DNA of 64,000 nt from Devosia salina (GCF_019504385.1 NZ_CP080590.1:1406001-1470000); one strand, 5' to 3'. Counted from the stretch's first letter, positions 34,435 through 44,009 are shown. The notes: a model not told the origin generated them from the letters alone. A program made the numbers and translations.

Positions 34435-37188
34435 ATGCTTGAAAAGACTTATGAACCCGCCGCCGTGGAAAGCCGCATCTACGATGCCTGGCTCGACGCA
34501 AAGGCCTTTGCGGCTGGGGCAGGGGCAAAACCCGGTGCCGAAACCTTCACCATCGTCATCCCGCCGCCCAACGTCACGGGCTCGCTGCATATCGGCCACG
34601 CGCTCAACAACACCATCCAGGACATCCTGGTGCGGTTCAATCGCATGCTGAAGAAGGACGTGCTCTGGCAGCCCGGCACCGACCACGCCGGCATTGCCAC
34701 CCAGATGATCGTCGAGCGCCAGCTGGCCGAAAGGCAGCTCGACCGCCGCACCATGGGCCGCGACGCCTTTATCGACCGCGTCTGGGAATGGAAGGCCGAA
34801 AGCGGCGGCACCATCATGAATCAACTGAAGCGCCTCGGCGCCTCTGCGGACTTTTCCCGCGAGCGCTTCACCATGGGCGATCGTGGCCAGCCGGACGACC
34901 AGATGGTGCGTGCCGTCACCAAGGTCTTTGTCGAACTACACAAGCGTGGTCTCATCTATCGCGCCAAGCGCCTCGTGAATTGGCATCCGGGTCTCGAAAC
35001 CGCCATTTCCGACCTCGAAGTGGAGAACATTGAGGTCAAGGGCCACATGTGGCACCTGCGCTATCCGCTGGCCGATGGCGTAACCTATCAGCTTCCGATC
35101 GTGGATGAGGACGGCAACGTCACCGGCCACGAAACGCGCGACTACATCATTGTCGCCACCACCCGTCCTGAAACCATGCTCGGCGACGTCGCCGTGGCAG
35201 TCCATCCGGACGATGAGCGTTATCAGGGGTTGATCGGCAAGTTCGTCGAACTGCCGCTGGTCGGTCGCCGCATCCCCATCGTGGCCGACGAATATGCCGA
35301 CCCGACCCTGGGCACCGGTGCCGTGAAGATCACCCCGGCACATGATTTCAACGACTTTGAAGTGGGCGCCCGTGCCGGCGTGGAGCCGATCAATGTCTTC
35401 ACCACGCGCGGCGCGATCATCGACGCCGATTTCATTCCCGCCAGATATCGCGGCATGGATCGCTTCGAGGCCCGCAAGGCCATCGTCGCCGATCTCACCG
35501 CAATGGCTGAGGAAAACCCCACCCGCGGCCTCGACCATATCGAAGACAAGAAGATCATGGTCCCGCATGACGAGAAGAGTAAGCTTGTCGTCATCGAGCC
35601 CTTCCTGACCGACCAGTGGTGGGTCAAGGCCGATGTGCTGGCCCAGCCGGCGCTGGCCTCGGTGCGCGAAGGCCGCACCAAATTCGTGCCGCAGCAATAC
35701 GAAAACACCTATTTTGCCTGGCTCGAAAACATCAAGCCCTGGTGCATTTCGCGCCAGCTCTGGTGGGGTCACCAGATCCCGGCCTGGTATGGCCCGGACA
35801 ATGAGGCCTTCGTCGCCTATGACGAAGCCGAGGCCAAGGCCCTCGCCGAAAAGCACTATGGCAAGCCGGTCGAGCTTACCCGCGATCCGGACGTGCTCGA
35901 CACCTGGTTCTCCTCCGCCCTCTGGCCGTTCTCGACGCTTGGCTGGCCCGATGAGACCCCCGAGCTAAAGCGCTATTACCCGACCGATGTCCTCGTCACC
36001 GGCTTCGACATCATCTTCTTCTGGGTCGCCCGCATGATGATGATGGGCCTCGAATTCCTCGACAAGGAACCGTTCCACACGGTCTACATGCACGCCCTGG
36101 TCCGCGACGAAAAGGGCCAGAAGATGAGCAAGACCAAGGGGAACGTGATCGATCCCCTGAAGCTCGTCGATGAATACGGTGCTGATGCCACCCGCTTCAC
36201 CCTGGCCGCCATGGCCGCGCAGGGACGCGATCTGAAACTCGCCATTTCGCGCGTCGAAGGCTACCGCAACTTCGTCACCAAGCTCTGGAACGCCGCGCGC
36301 TTCCTCGAAATGAACGAATGCCGCCGCGTCGCCGGCTACGATCCCAAGGCCAACACGCTGGCACTCAACCGCTGGATTGTCGGCGCCACCGCCCGCGCCC
36401 TCCAGTCCGTGCGCACCGGCATCGAGGACTATAAATTCAACGAAGCCGCCAACAGTGCCTATGATTTCGTCTGGGGCACGTTCTGCGACTGGTATGTGGA
36501 ATTCGCCAAGCCGGTCTTCATGGGCGAGGACGAGGCTGCCAAGGCCGAAACCCGCGCCACCGCCGCCTGGGCCCTCGATCAGATCCTGATCATGCTGCAT
36601 CCGATGATGCCCTTCGTCACCGAAGAGCTCTGGGCCGAGACCGGCAAGTTCGGCCCAGCCCGGGATGGCATGCTGATCACCACCGAATGGCCGGACCTGT
36701 CGGACCTCGGCGATGCCGACGCCGATGCAGAATTGGCCTGGCTGATCGACGTCATTTCCAATGTCCGTTCGGTGCGCGCCGAGATGAACGTGCCGGCGAG
36801 CGCCAAATTGCAGCTCGTGGTCACCGGGGCAGGGGAGCAGACGCTTGCCCGGCTTGTGGCCGGCACCTCGCTGATTTCGCGCCTCGCACGCCTCGAGGAG
36901 ATTTCGCCACGAAATGAAGTGCCGGGGGAATCCGCGCAGTTCGTCGTGGGCGATGCGACCTTTGCCCTCCCGCTCGCTGGCGTGATCGATATCGCGGCCG
37001 AAAAGGCCCGGCTTGAAAAGGAAGTCGCAAAACTCGACGGCGAGGTCGCGCAGGTCGACAAGAAGCTGGGCAACGAGCAGTTCGTTTCCAAGGCGCCAGA
37101 AGAGGTCATCGAGGAACAGAAGTCGCGCCGCGATGCCGCCGTGGAGCGCCGGACACGCATTCTCGAAGCCCTGAAACGCCTGAGCTGA
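34435..37188 (+). CDS. valS: Valyl-tRNA synthetase
   Basis: This 917-residue class I synthetase charges tRNA-Val. Signature H-I-G-H at 52-55 follows P-P-P-N-V-T-G-S-L, and K-M-S-K-T lies near 563. The CP1 editing domain lies between them (T-T-R-P-E-T, then H-P-D-D-E-R). The C-terminus is a coiled coil (E-K-A-R-L-E-K-E-V-A-K-L to the end) that helps bind tRNA. The ATG at 34435 directly follows an in-frame GTG. No T-box or other leader structure was recognised in the 211-base gap before it. Length is normal for the family. Confidence 0.97.
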   Translation: MLEKTYEPAAVESRIYDAWLDAKAFAAGAGAKPGAETFTIVIPPPNVTGSLHIGHALNNTIQDILVRFNRMLKKDVLWQPGTDHAGIATQMIVERQLAERQLDRRTMGRDAFIDRVWEWKAESGGTIMNQLKRLGASADFSRERFTMGDRGQPDDQMVRAVTKVFVELHKRGLIYRAKRLVNWHPGLETAISDLEVENIEVKGHMWHLRYPLADGVTYQLPIVDEDGNVTGHETRDYIIVATTRPETMLGDVAVAVHPDDERYQGLIGKFVELPLVGRRIPIVADEYADPTLGTGAVKITPAHDFNDFEVGARAGVEPINVFTTRGAIIDADFIPARYRGMDRFEARKAIVADLTAMAEENPTRGLDHIEDKKIMVPHDEKSKLVVIEPFLTDQWWVKADVLAQPALASVREGRTKFVPQQYENTYFAWLENIKPWCISRQLWWGHQIPAWYGPDNEAFVAYDEAEAKALAEKHYGKPVELTRDPDVLDTWFSSALWPFSTLGWPDETPELKRYYPTDVLVTGFDIIFFWVARMMMMGLEFLDKEPFHTVYMHALVRDEKGQKMSKTKGNVIDPLKLVDEYGADATRFTLAAMAAQGRDLKLAISRVEGYRNFVTKLWNAARFLEMNECRRVAGYDPKANTLALNRWIVGATARALQSVRTGIEDYKFNEAANSAYDFVWGTFCDWYVEFAKPVFMGEDEAAKAETRATAAWALDQILIMLHPMMPFVTEELWAETGKFGPARDGMLITTEWPDLSDLGDADADAELAWLIDVISNVRSVRAEMNVPASAKLQLVVTGAGEQTLARLVAGTSLISRLARLEEISPRNEVPGESAQFVVGDATFALPLAGVIDIAAEKARLEKEVAKLDGEVAQVDKKLGNEQFVSKAPEEVIEEQKSRRDAAVERRTRILEALKRLS

Positions 37189-37202
37189 TCGAGGCCGCAG
37201 CC

Positions 37203-38201
37203 ATGCCGGGGACCCCGAACGAGCGTGCAGTGCACAACGGTCTGGTCGGGGGCGGCGCCGTGCTGGTCTTCGACGGCAAGGGCGGCATGACGCGGCACGA
37301 GCCGGGCGATCCCTTGCCTGAGGTTGCGCCCACCGGCTTCAAGCTGATTGTCGGCAATTCCAGGGGCCCCGAATTCAAGCTCTGGCTGAAGGGTGAACTG
37401 GGAGAGTTCAACTCCGGCCTGATCATGGCGCCAACCTCGCGCAGCCGCTGCACCGTGATGGACGACCGCGCGCTGGTCGTCTTGCGCGTGGTGCGGCCCG
37501 GGGCGGCGCCGCACGATGTGGGTCGGCAGTTCCTGACCATCTGGATCGAGAAACAGCGCGTCATCGTTGCCTCCGAGTTGAACATTCTCGACTTTCTCGG
37601 ACTTGCGAAGTGGGAGCAGGCCGAACACGCTCCGCTGACACCGGCCGACCTCATCGCCCGGCTTGCCTTGCGCGCCACCGATCGGCTGGAGCCGCTGATC
37701 GAAATGCTCGGTGACCGGCTGGACGAGGTCGAGGAAACCTTGATCACTCACCGCACCGAGAAGGCGCAGGATAATCTCGAACAGCTTCGACGCACACTGA
37801 TCGGCTTCCGTCGTCTGGTCTGGCCGCAGCGCGACGCGCTCTCCACGCTGGAAATCGAGGACCTGTCCTTCTTCTCCGACCGCGATCGCCTCCGCCTGCG
37901 CGATGCCGCCCTGCGCACCGCCCGGATCGGCGACGAGTTGCAGGCGCTGTCCGAGCGCGCTGTGCTGGTTCACGAAGAGATCATCGATGATCGCGCCGAG
38001 CAGATGAACCGCGCCATGCTGGTGCTGGCGGCGGTCACGGTGATCTTCTCACCACTCACACTGCTGACGGGACTGCTCGGCATGAACGTCACCGGCATTC
38101 CCTTTGCCGACCACCCGGCCGCCTTCTGGGTTGTTTGCGGCGTTGTGCTTGCCCTCGGTTTGGGCGCCCTCTGGCTGATGCGGCGCCGGCGCTGGCTCTG
38201 A
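37203..38201 (+). CDS. zntB: CorA/ZntB-family divalent metal transporter
   Basis: This 332-residue protein has a large N-terminal cytoplasmic domain, a long helix rich in charged residues, and two C-terminal membrane helices. The pore signature G-M-N follows the first (L-L-G-M-N-V-T-G-I-P-F), and the protein ends in a basic stretch (R-R-R-R-W-L). ZntB has this arrangement and moves Zn2+ as a proton-coupled transporter, whereas CorA carries Mg2+ or Co2+; the selection is not certain from sequence. It starts 14 bases after valS and could share its transcript. Confidence 0.82.
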   Translation: MPGTPNERAVHNGLVGGGAVLVFDGKGGMTRHEPGDPLPEVAPTGFKLIVGNSRGPEFKLWLKGELGEFNSGLIMAPTSRSRCTVMDDRALVVLRVVRPGAAPHDVGRQFLTIWIEKQRVIVASELNILDFLGLAKWEQAEHAPLTPADLIARLALRATDRLEPLIEMLGDRLDEVEETLITHRTEKAQDNLEQLRRTLIGFRRLVWPQRDALSTLEIEDLSFFSDRDRLRLRDAALRTARIGDELQALSERAVLVHEEIIDDRAEQMNRAMLVLAAVTVIFSPLTLLTGLLGMNVTGIPFADHPAAFWVVCGVVLALGLGALWLMRRRRWL

Positions 38202-38235
38202 GCCAACCGCGCCGACCTCGGGCGCAAGTCACAGC

Positions 38236-40080
38236 CTAGATGCGCGCCTGCACGGAGTGCAGCCCGGCATAGACGCCGTTCCTTGCCATCAGCGCGTCAT
38301 GCGTGCCTTCCTCGACAATGCCGCCCCGGGTCATGACCAGGATGCGGTCCGCATGGCGTACGGTCGAGAGCCGGTGCGCGATCACCAGCGTGGTGCGCCC
38401 CTCCGCCAACCCCACAAGCGCCTGTTGGATGGCCCGCTCGCTTTCATTATCGAGCGCGCTGGTCGCTTCGTCGAAGATCAGAATCGGCGGGTTCTTGAGG
38501 AACGCTCGGGCAATGGTCAACCGCTGCTTCTGCCCGCCAGAGAGCTTGACGCCACGCTGGCCGATATCGGTGTCATACCCATGGGGCAGGGCCGTGATGA
38601 AGTCATGCGCATTGGCGGCCTTTGCCGCAGCGATCACCTCGTCTTCCGACGCATCGGGTCGGCCATAGAGCAGATTGTCCCGCACAGTGCCGCTGAACAG
38701 GTAGACATCCTGCTGCACGACGCCCACATGGCGCCGCAGCGACTTCAGGGTCACCGAGCGGACATCCTGTCCGTCGATGCACACACTGCCGCCCAGCACG
38801 TCATAGAAGCGCGGAATGAGGCTGCAGAGCGTACTCTTGCCGACCCCGGACGGTCCCACCAGGGCCACGAATTCTCCCGGCGCGATCTCGAGGGAAACCC
38901 TGTCCAGCACCTTTGCCCCATCGGCTTCGTAGGCAAAGCTGACATTGTCAAAGCGGATCGCGCCCTTGACGGCACCCAGCGCCATCGCTTTGGGGCCATC
39001 GGCGATCTCGACCGGTTCCTCGAGCAGTTCCATGGCCCTGACAAAGCCGGTATGGCCCTCCTGCCAGAGCCGGATGAAATTGTCGAAGCGCTTGATGGGG
39101 TCCAGCAGAACCCCCACGCAGAGCAGCAGGGTCAGCATGTCCGCCGGCGTCAGTTCCCCACCCAGGATGCGGATGGCGCCGCCCACGATGACCACGATGG
39201 TCACGAGCTGGCCGAAGCCCTCCATGCCGCTCCACAGCAGCGCCTCGCTGCGGTACCCGGCCTTGCGACTGTCCAGGAAGCGCTGGTTCTCGCGATCGAA
39301 ACGGCGCAGTTCGTCGCCTTCATTGGCAAAGGACTGCACCACCCGGATGCCGCCCAGCGCATCCTCGACGCGCTCATTGATCCCGGCGATCCGCTCCTTG
39401 GTGGTCCGCAGCGCCACGCTCATGCGTTTGTTGAAATACAACGCGTAACCACAGGCGAACGGGACCAGACTTGCAACCGCAAGGGCAATGACAGGATCGA
39501 TATAGGCCAGCACCGCCATTGCCCCGCCGAACTTGAGGATGCTGATCGCAAGGTCCTCGGGCCCGTGATGGAACAATTCGCCCAGCCACAGGGAATCATT
39601 GCTGATCCGGCTCATCAATTGTCCGGTCCGTTGCTGGTCGTAGAAGCCGAAGCTGAGCCTCTGGCAGTGCTCGAACAGTTCCCGGCGCACCTGGGCCTCG
39701 ATCCGGGCGCCCATGGCGTGGCCGTGATAGTCGACGAAATAGGTTGCCAGCGCCTGGACCAGGAAAATCCCGACCATGATGGCGCCGAGCCACAGCAATT
39801 GGCTCAGCGCATCGGGCTCGGTGCGCAGATCGGCCAGCCGGCCGACAATGTGATTGGCGAGCAGGGGCAGCGCGATGGCCGTCGCCGCCACGAACACCGC
39901 ACACACAAGTACGGCCGAAAGCAGCGGCAGGTGGGGACGGTAGTACGAGACGAAACGGCGCGCCCGCAGGCGCCCGAGGGCGTGCGGTGCGGCATCGCGT
40001 GCCGCAGCGGCAAAGAAGAGATGTGAGAAAAGGCTAGGGCGTTCGGGGCGTCGGGCCCGGGAAGACGTGCGAAGAGACAT
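38236..40080 (-). CDS. ABC exporter (fused membrane and ATP-binding domains)
   Basis: This 614-residue half-transporter has six helices in the first 330 residues, then an ATPase with Walker A G-P-S-G-V-G-K-S-T, signature L-S-G-G-Q-K-Q-R, Walker B I-L-I-F-D-E-A-T-S-A-L-D and H-loop V-I-A-H-R-L-S. It should work as a homodimer to export a lipid, peptide or drug; MsbA-like and multidrug subtypes share this layout, and the cargo is unknown. The N-terminal 50 residues are basic and contain Pro/Arg-rich sequence, so a later start is possible. It converges with the ZntB-type gene. Confidence 0.86.
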   Translation of the reverse strand: MSLRTSSRARRPERPSLFSHLFFAAAARDAAPHALGRLRARRFVSYYRPHLPLLSAVLVCAVFVAATAIALPLLANHIVGRLADLRTEPDALSQLLWLGAIMVGIFLVQALATYFVDYHGHAMGARIEAQVRRELFEHCQRLSFGFYDQQRTGQLMSRISNDSLWLGELFHHGPEDLAISILKFGGAMAVLAYIDPVIALAVASLVPFACGYALYFNKRMSVALRTTKERIAGINERVEDALGGIRVVQSFANEGDELRRFDRENQRFLDSRKAGYRSEALLWSGMEGFGQLVTIVVIVGGAIRILGGELTPADMLTLLLCVGVLLDPIKRFDNFIRLWQEGHTGFVRAMELLEEPVEIADGPKAMALGAVKGAIRFDNVSFAYEADGAKVLDRVSLEIAPGEFVALVGPSGVGKSTLCSLIPRFYDVLGGSVCIDGQDVRSVTLKSLRRHVGVVQQDVYLFSGTVRDNLLYGRPDASEDEVIAAAKAANAHDFITALPHGYDTDIGQRGVKLSGGQKQRLTIARAFLKNPPILIFDEATSALDNESERAIQQALVGLAEGRTTLVIAHRLSTVRHADRILVMTRGGIVEEGTHDALMARNGVYAGLHSVQARI

Positions 40081-40696
40081 GAACTGTTCTGTCCTGTTGC
40101 AGGTGCAATTGGTTTTCGAAGGACAGAACGGCTTTCATCTCGGTCTCCCGGACAGGGTTGTTGAGCGGGGCAACTATGCTGCCGACCGGGCCGCAAGGCA
40201 ATGCGAACCGGCGCAGGCCTCGCGCAATGTGACGATTCCGCAACAACGGCATCGATTCACGAGACGCCTCGGCCCCGTCAACGGTTTGGCGATGTTTCCC
40301 GCCACAATCTGACCCTAAAGCAGGTTGCATGGCATTCGGGGGCGGATGCTGGCGCGCTTTGACCGGCGCTCGTGTTCTCCCCGTGACTGCAAATTGACTT
40401 GGCGGAAGGTTCCGCCGGAAACGGTGACTGTGAGCGCTCTTTTGCTGATGGTGATGACCAATCGATCCGAAAGCGGTCCCGCCCGGGAACGTCTCACAGC
40501 ACGTCGTTGTGATGGGTTTGGCTGAATGCTGTCACAAAGCGCGTTTACGAAATCTTCAGACATCGCTTTGTCCGGCCGCGTCATCCGGGCAATATCATCT
40601 TCGCCAGGTCGCGGCCATCCGGCCGCAGCGGCGCCATCCTCTCCGAGGCAGGCGCCACGCACATCCGCCCATGGACTCATGGGCGAAAGGAGTATC
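40081..40696. other. 616-base intergenic region without a convincing gene
   Basis: No ORF here has recognisable sequence. Frames on both strands are open but look like composition artefacts. A GGCGGA-AGGT-TCCGCC hairpin lies at 40401-40416, just after TTGACT at 40394-40399. The region must hold the promoters of both divergent flanking genes (ABC exporter and exoR) and is long enough for a small RNA, but none is identifiable. Confidence 0.5.
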
Positions 40697-41506
40697 ATGC
40701 GCAATTCCAGGGGAGTTTCCCTTGCCTGCGCTATGTCAGGACTAGTGCTGGCCATGCTGGCCACGACCACGTCTGCCCATGCGCAGACGGCCGCCGACGC
40801 TGCCCTCGATTTTGCCAGGACGCTTGACGGCACCGGGTCCATTGTCTCGAGCGACACCTATCTTTCGGCGCTGGAAAGCGACGCAGCCGCTGGGCGGCCG
40901 CTGGCGCTCTGGCAACTCGGGACGATGTATGAGAACGGCGAGGGGGTCGACAAGGACCCCGTCAAGGCCTTCGGCTATTTCGCCCAGATCGCCAACCAGC
41001 ATGCCGATACCGCTCCCCGGGGCCTTGAGGCCGATATCGTCGCCAGTTCCTTCGTCAAGCTCGGTGACTATTTCCGCATGGGCGTCCCCGAGGCCGGGGT
41101 AAGCCAGAATCCCGCTGAATATCACCGCATGCTGATGCACGCGGCGACCTATTTCGGCGACGCCGAGGCGCAATATCGCATCGGCATGCTCTACCAGCAG
41201 GAAGATGGCCTTGGCGTCAGCCCCATGCTGTCGGCGCGCTGGCTGCAATCGGCTGCCCATAAGGGCCATTGCCTGGCACAGGCGCATCTGGGTGACCTGC
41301 TGTTCAACGGCATGGAAGGCTATGAGCCGCGCCAGGCCGAGGGGCTGATGTGGCTCAATTTCGCTCATGTTACCTGCCTGGGCACCGGCGATCTGGCCGC
41401 AGCCGACGAGCTGCTCAACCGGGCCTTGTCCGTGGCCACGCCCGAAACGCGCGCGGCGGCGACTGAAATGGCCAATTCCGGCGCCGTGGTCAGCGTAGAG
41501 TTCTGA
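40697..41506 (+). CDS. exoR: ExoR-like periplasmic Sel1-repeat regulator of exopolysaccharide synthesis
   Basis: This 269-residue exported protein has a signal peptide (cleavage after A-H-A near residue 29). At least three Sel1-type repeats follow, for example A-L-W-Q-L-G-T-M-Y-E-N-G-E-G-V, then A-E-A-Q-Y-R-I-G-M-L-Y, and A-Q-A-H-L-G-D-L-L-F. Length, repeat spacing and the R-M-G-V-P-E-A-G-V-S segment match ExoR of Sinorhizobium, which restrains the ExoS/ChvI two-component system in the periplasm and thereby controls succinoglycan and motility. Position next to xthA/erpA/dgt/argS agrees with the rhizobial exoR neighbourhood as I remember it. GAAAGGAG precedes the ATG. Confidence 0.78.
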   Translation: MRNSRGVSLACAMSGLVLAMLATTTSAHAQTAADAALDFARTLDGTGSIVSSDTYLSALESDAAAGRPLALWQLGTMYENGEGVDKDPVKAFGYFAQIANQHADTAPRGLEADIVASSFVKLGDYFRMGVPEAGVSQNPAEYHRMLMHAATYFGDAEAQYRIGMLYQQEDGLGVSPMLSARWLQSAAHKGHCLAQAHLGDLLFNGMEGYEPRQAEGLMWLNFAHVTCLGTGDLAAADELLNRALSVATPETRAAATEMANSGAVVSVEF

Positions 41507-41510
41507 ACCC

Positions 41511-41617
41511 ATGGAGCGCTTTCAGCAAAAGTGGACACCACTTTTGCGGTTCGAAAGCGTGACAAAACAGAGAGATAGAGCTCCCGTTCTGAGTCAAACA
41601 GAACGGGAATGGCTCTA
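41511..41617. repeat. Composite palindromic intergenic element between exoR and xthA
   Basis: Nested inverted repeats fill this spacer. CGCTTTC (41517-41523) pairs with GAAAGCG (41553-41559) around a perfect hairpin, arms 41526-41534 and 41538-41546. A second perfect hairpin, arms 41583-41591 and 41599-41607, is bracketed by AGAGC and GCTCT. This modular layout is typical of dispersed miniature repeats in Rhizobiales. It can also end transcription from both convergent genes. Confidence 0.65.
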
Positions 41618-42400
41618 GAAGCTGAACGCGCCTTCCACGGGCACATGGTCGCTGGGCTTGTCCCAGCCGCGCACATCCTTGTGCACCACCACATCGTCCA
41701 ACCGGTCGGCCGCTTGCGGCGAGAGCATCAGGTGGTCGATGCGAATGCCCGCATTGCGCCGCCATGCCCCCGCCTGGAAGTCCCAGAAGGTGAATGTCTG
41801 CTCCGCGGTGATGGCGCGCAGCGCATCGGTCATGCCCAGGTTCTTGAGGATGCGGAACTTCTCGAGGCTCTCCGGCCGGTAAAGCGCATCGCCCCACCAT
41901 GCTTGGGGATCATGGGCGTCGATCGGCGCCGGGATCAGGTTGAAGTCACCCATCAGGATGAAGGGTTCCTCCAGCGCCAGTCGCTCTTCGACAAAGGCGT
42001 TCAGCCGGTCCATCCAGGCCAGCTTGTAGGGGAATTTTTCCGTGTCCACCGGGTTCCCATTGGGCAGGTAGATGTTGCAGACCCGGACAATGCCGCCTTC
42101 CACCGAGAACACGCCCTCGATCAACCGGGCCTGCTCATCCTCGGTATTGCCGGGCAGGCCGCGATGCACCTCGTCGAAGGGGCGCTTGGAGAGCAGGGCA
42201 ACCCCGTTCCAGCTCTTCTGCCCATGGGTCTCCACATTGTAGCCAAGCGCTTCGATCTCGGCTCGCGGAAAGCCCTCGTCGACCGTCTTGATCTCCTGCA
42301 GGCCCACAATGTCGGGCTTTTCTTCCTCCAGCCAGCGCAACACCAGCTCCAGCCGGGCCTTGATGCCGTTGATGTTCCAGGTGGCAATGCGCAGCGTCAT
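41615..42400 (-). CDS. xthA: Exodeoxyribonuclease III
   Basis: This 261-residue endonuclease/exonuclease/phosphatase-family enzyme nicks DNA at abasic sites in base-excision repair. Motifs in order: W-N-I-N-G-I-K-A-R, L-Q-E-I-K (catalytic Glu), Y-L-P-N-G (active-site region), M-G-D-F-N (Asp/Asn), and the C-terminal R-I-D-H-L-M-L and S-D-H-V-P. The ATG at 42400 has GAGGAG seven bases upstream. It converges with exoR across the palindromic element and sits downstream of the beta-lactamase-type gene on the same strand. Confidence 0.94.
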   Translation of the reverse strand: MTLRIATWNINGIKARLELVLRWLEEEKPDIVGLQEIKTVDEGFPRAEIEALGYNVETHGQKSWNGVALLSKRPFDEVHRGLPGNTEDEQARLIEGVFSVEGGIVRVCNIYLPNGNPVDTEKFPYKLAWMDRLNAFVEERLALEEPFILMGDFNLIPAPIDAHDPQAWWGDALYRPESLEKFRILKNLGMTDALRAITAEQTFTFWDFQAGAWRRNAGIRIDHLMLSPQAADRLDDVVVHKDVRGWDKPSDHVPVEGAFSF

Positions 42401-42410
42401 CGTACTCTCC

Positions 42411-43514
42411 TCAGAACAGGTCGGCGTAAACGGCCCGGATCAGGTCCTTGGGATATTGTCCCGTGCACCCTTCGAGCGCAGTATTGCTCATCGACACTAT
42501 CGTAAGTGCATTGGCCCGGTCGACAAGCCAGGAATGACCATACACGCCACCCCAATTGATCGTGCCCTTGGCGGCGGGGGAATTGGCGGCCACCGGATCA
42601 TCGACAATAGCGCCGAGATAGCCGAAGCGCTGCCCCGCATCGTCCCGATGCACTGACCCGATGCGGTTGGAAAAGGCCAGGTCCAGGGTTTCGGGCTTCA
42701 CGGCGCCACCCCCGCCGGTGCGCATGGCCTCAAGGAACCGCGCAATATCGCTTGGCGTGCCCGCCATGCCGGCACCGCCGGACTGGAAGGCCTTGTCGCT
42801 GAAGATGCGCGAGGGCGAGAACGTCACCAGTTCGCCCCGGTCATTGGGCACGGCATGCGGGTCCGCCATTGGCACTGGTGGCGTTCCATCCGCATAGGGT
42901 TTTGCCAGGCGCGCCATGTCGGCAACGAAAAAACCGGTCTCCGCCAGCCCCAGTGGCCCTGTGACATGCGTCCGCACTGCCGATTCCAGACTGCCGCCGT
43001 GAATGGCCGCGAGGGCTGCCCCCAGCACATCGATGGCCACCGAATAGCTCCAGGCGGTTCCCGGCGCAAAGAGCAGCTTCTGCTTGGCAACGCGCGAGAA
43101 ATTCTCCTCGAACCCCTTGTCCGAGGGCGCCAATCCCGTCGAAATCTCCGGATCGTCAGGATAGCCATAGGCGAGACCAGCCGTATGGGTCAGCAGATGA
43201 TGGATACTGATCGGCGCCGGCTTGCCGTCATCAAGTGCCGGAGTGAAATAGGGCAGGTGGCGCGACACCGGGTCGTCCAGGCGCAGCAGGCCCTTGTCGA
43301 TCATCGCCAGCGCCGTCGCCGCCACGATTGGCTTTGTCACCGAAGCAAGACGATAAATGGCGTTCTCCGCCATCGGCACGCCGGCCTCGCGGTCGAAATG
43401 ACCGGCAGTGCGCCGAAGTGTGATCTGTCCATGGTGATAGACAATCAGCTCTGCGCCGACGATCTTTCGCGCGGCAATGGCCCCATCCATGACCGCGTCG
43501 ACTTGCGCGCCCAT
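42411..43514 (-). CDS. Serine beta-lactamase-type hydrolase (class C-related / esterase family)
   Basis: This 367-residue protein belongs to the beta-lactamase/D-Ala-D-Ala-peptidase fold (PF00144). It has the S-x-x-K motif in L-A-S-V-T-K-P-I-V (catalytic serine near residue 58) and the second motif Y-S-V in W-S-Y-S-V-A-I-D-V. A G-H-S-W-L-V segment stands near the C-terminus where K-T-G would be. No signal peptide is visible, so it is probably a cytoplasmic esterase or peptidase-like enzyme rather than a true beta-lactamase. The ATG follows GGGGGATGA. It stands between the otherwise familiar neighbours xthA and erpA. Confidence 0.82.
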   Translation of the reverse strand: MGAQVDAVMDGAIAARKIVGAELIVYHHGQITLRRTAGHFDREAGVPMAENAIYRLASVTKPIVAATALAMIDKGLLRLDDPVSRHLPYFTPALDDGKPAPISIHHLLTHTAGLAYGYPDDPEISTGLAPSDKGFEENFSRVAKQKLLFAPGTAWSYSVAIDVLGAALAAIHGGSLESAVRTHVTGPLGLAETGFFVADMARLAKPYADGTPPVPMADPHAVPNDRGELVTFSPSRIFSDKAFQSGGAGMAGTPSDIARFLEAMRTGGGGAVKPETLDLAFSNRIGSVHRDDAGQRFGYLGAIVDDPVAANSPAAKGTINWGGVYGHSWLVDRANALTIVSMSNTALEGCTGQYPKDLIRAVYADLF

Positions 43515-43571
43515 TCATCCCCCCTGGTGAATATCTGAAAGAATGCGGTTCAAGACCGCAGGATTGCGGCG

Positions 43572-43922
43572 CTAGACCGCGAAACTGGTCCCGCAGCCGC
43601 AAGATGCGACGGCATTGGGGTTCTTGATCTGGAAGGATTGGCCAATCAGGTCGTCGACGAAGTCGATCTCCGCCCCACCCATGAATTCGAGGCTAAGCGA
43701 ATCGATCAGCACCGTCGCGTCGCCCTTCTGCAGCACCAGATCGTCGTCATTCGGGCTTTCCTGCACGAGATTGTATTCGTATTGGAACCCCGAACAGCCG
43801 CCGCCCGCCACCGAAATGCGCAGCACCGTGCCCGGCGCCTCCTTGGAGAGGATGCGCGACACGCGCTTGGCGGCACGGTCCGAAAGGGTTACGGCAGGAG
43901 TGTCAGCGAGCGCGGCGGTCAT
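43572..43922 (-). CDS. erpA: Iron-sulfur cluster insertion protein ErpA (HesB/IscA family)
   Basis: This 116-residue A-type carrier delivers Fe-S clusters to apoproteins. The three conserved cysteines are present: G-G-C-S-G-F near residue 43, and the C-terminal S-C-G-C-G-T-S-F. F-Q-Y and the D-S-L-S-L-E-F-M-G-G-A-E-I-D-F-V segment fit the family. It is likely needed to mature enzymes such as respiratory complex I. Adjacent dgt is transcribed divergently. ErpA and IscA cannot be separated with full confidence from sequence alone. Confidence 0.9.
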   Translation of the reverse strand: MTAALADTPAVTLSDRAAKRVSRILSKEAPGTVLRISVAGGGCSGFQYEYNLVQESPNDDDLVLQKGDATVLIDSLSLEFMGGAEIDFVDDLIGQSFQIKNPNAVASCGCGTSFAV

Positions 43923-44009
43923 GGTATGCCCTGGATCGATCGTAATGTCATAACGCTGACGCTAAGATAGGCGCTCCGAGCGTCATTGCAAAGGCCCGGA
44001 CGACACCTC

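Noticed and set aside
40315..40857. 180-residue minus-strand ORF in the exoR upstream region
   Set aside because: No recognisable sequence, overlaps the exoR signal peptide antisense, no ribosome-binding site.
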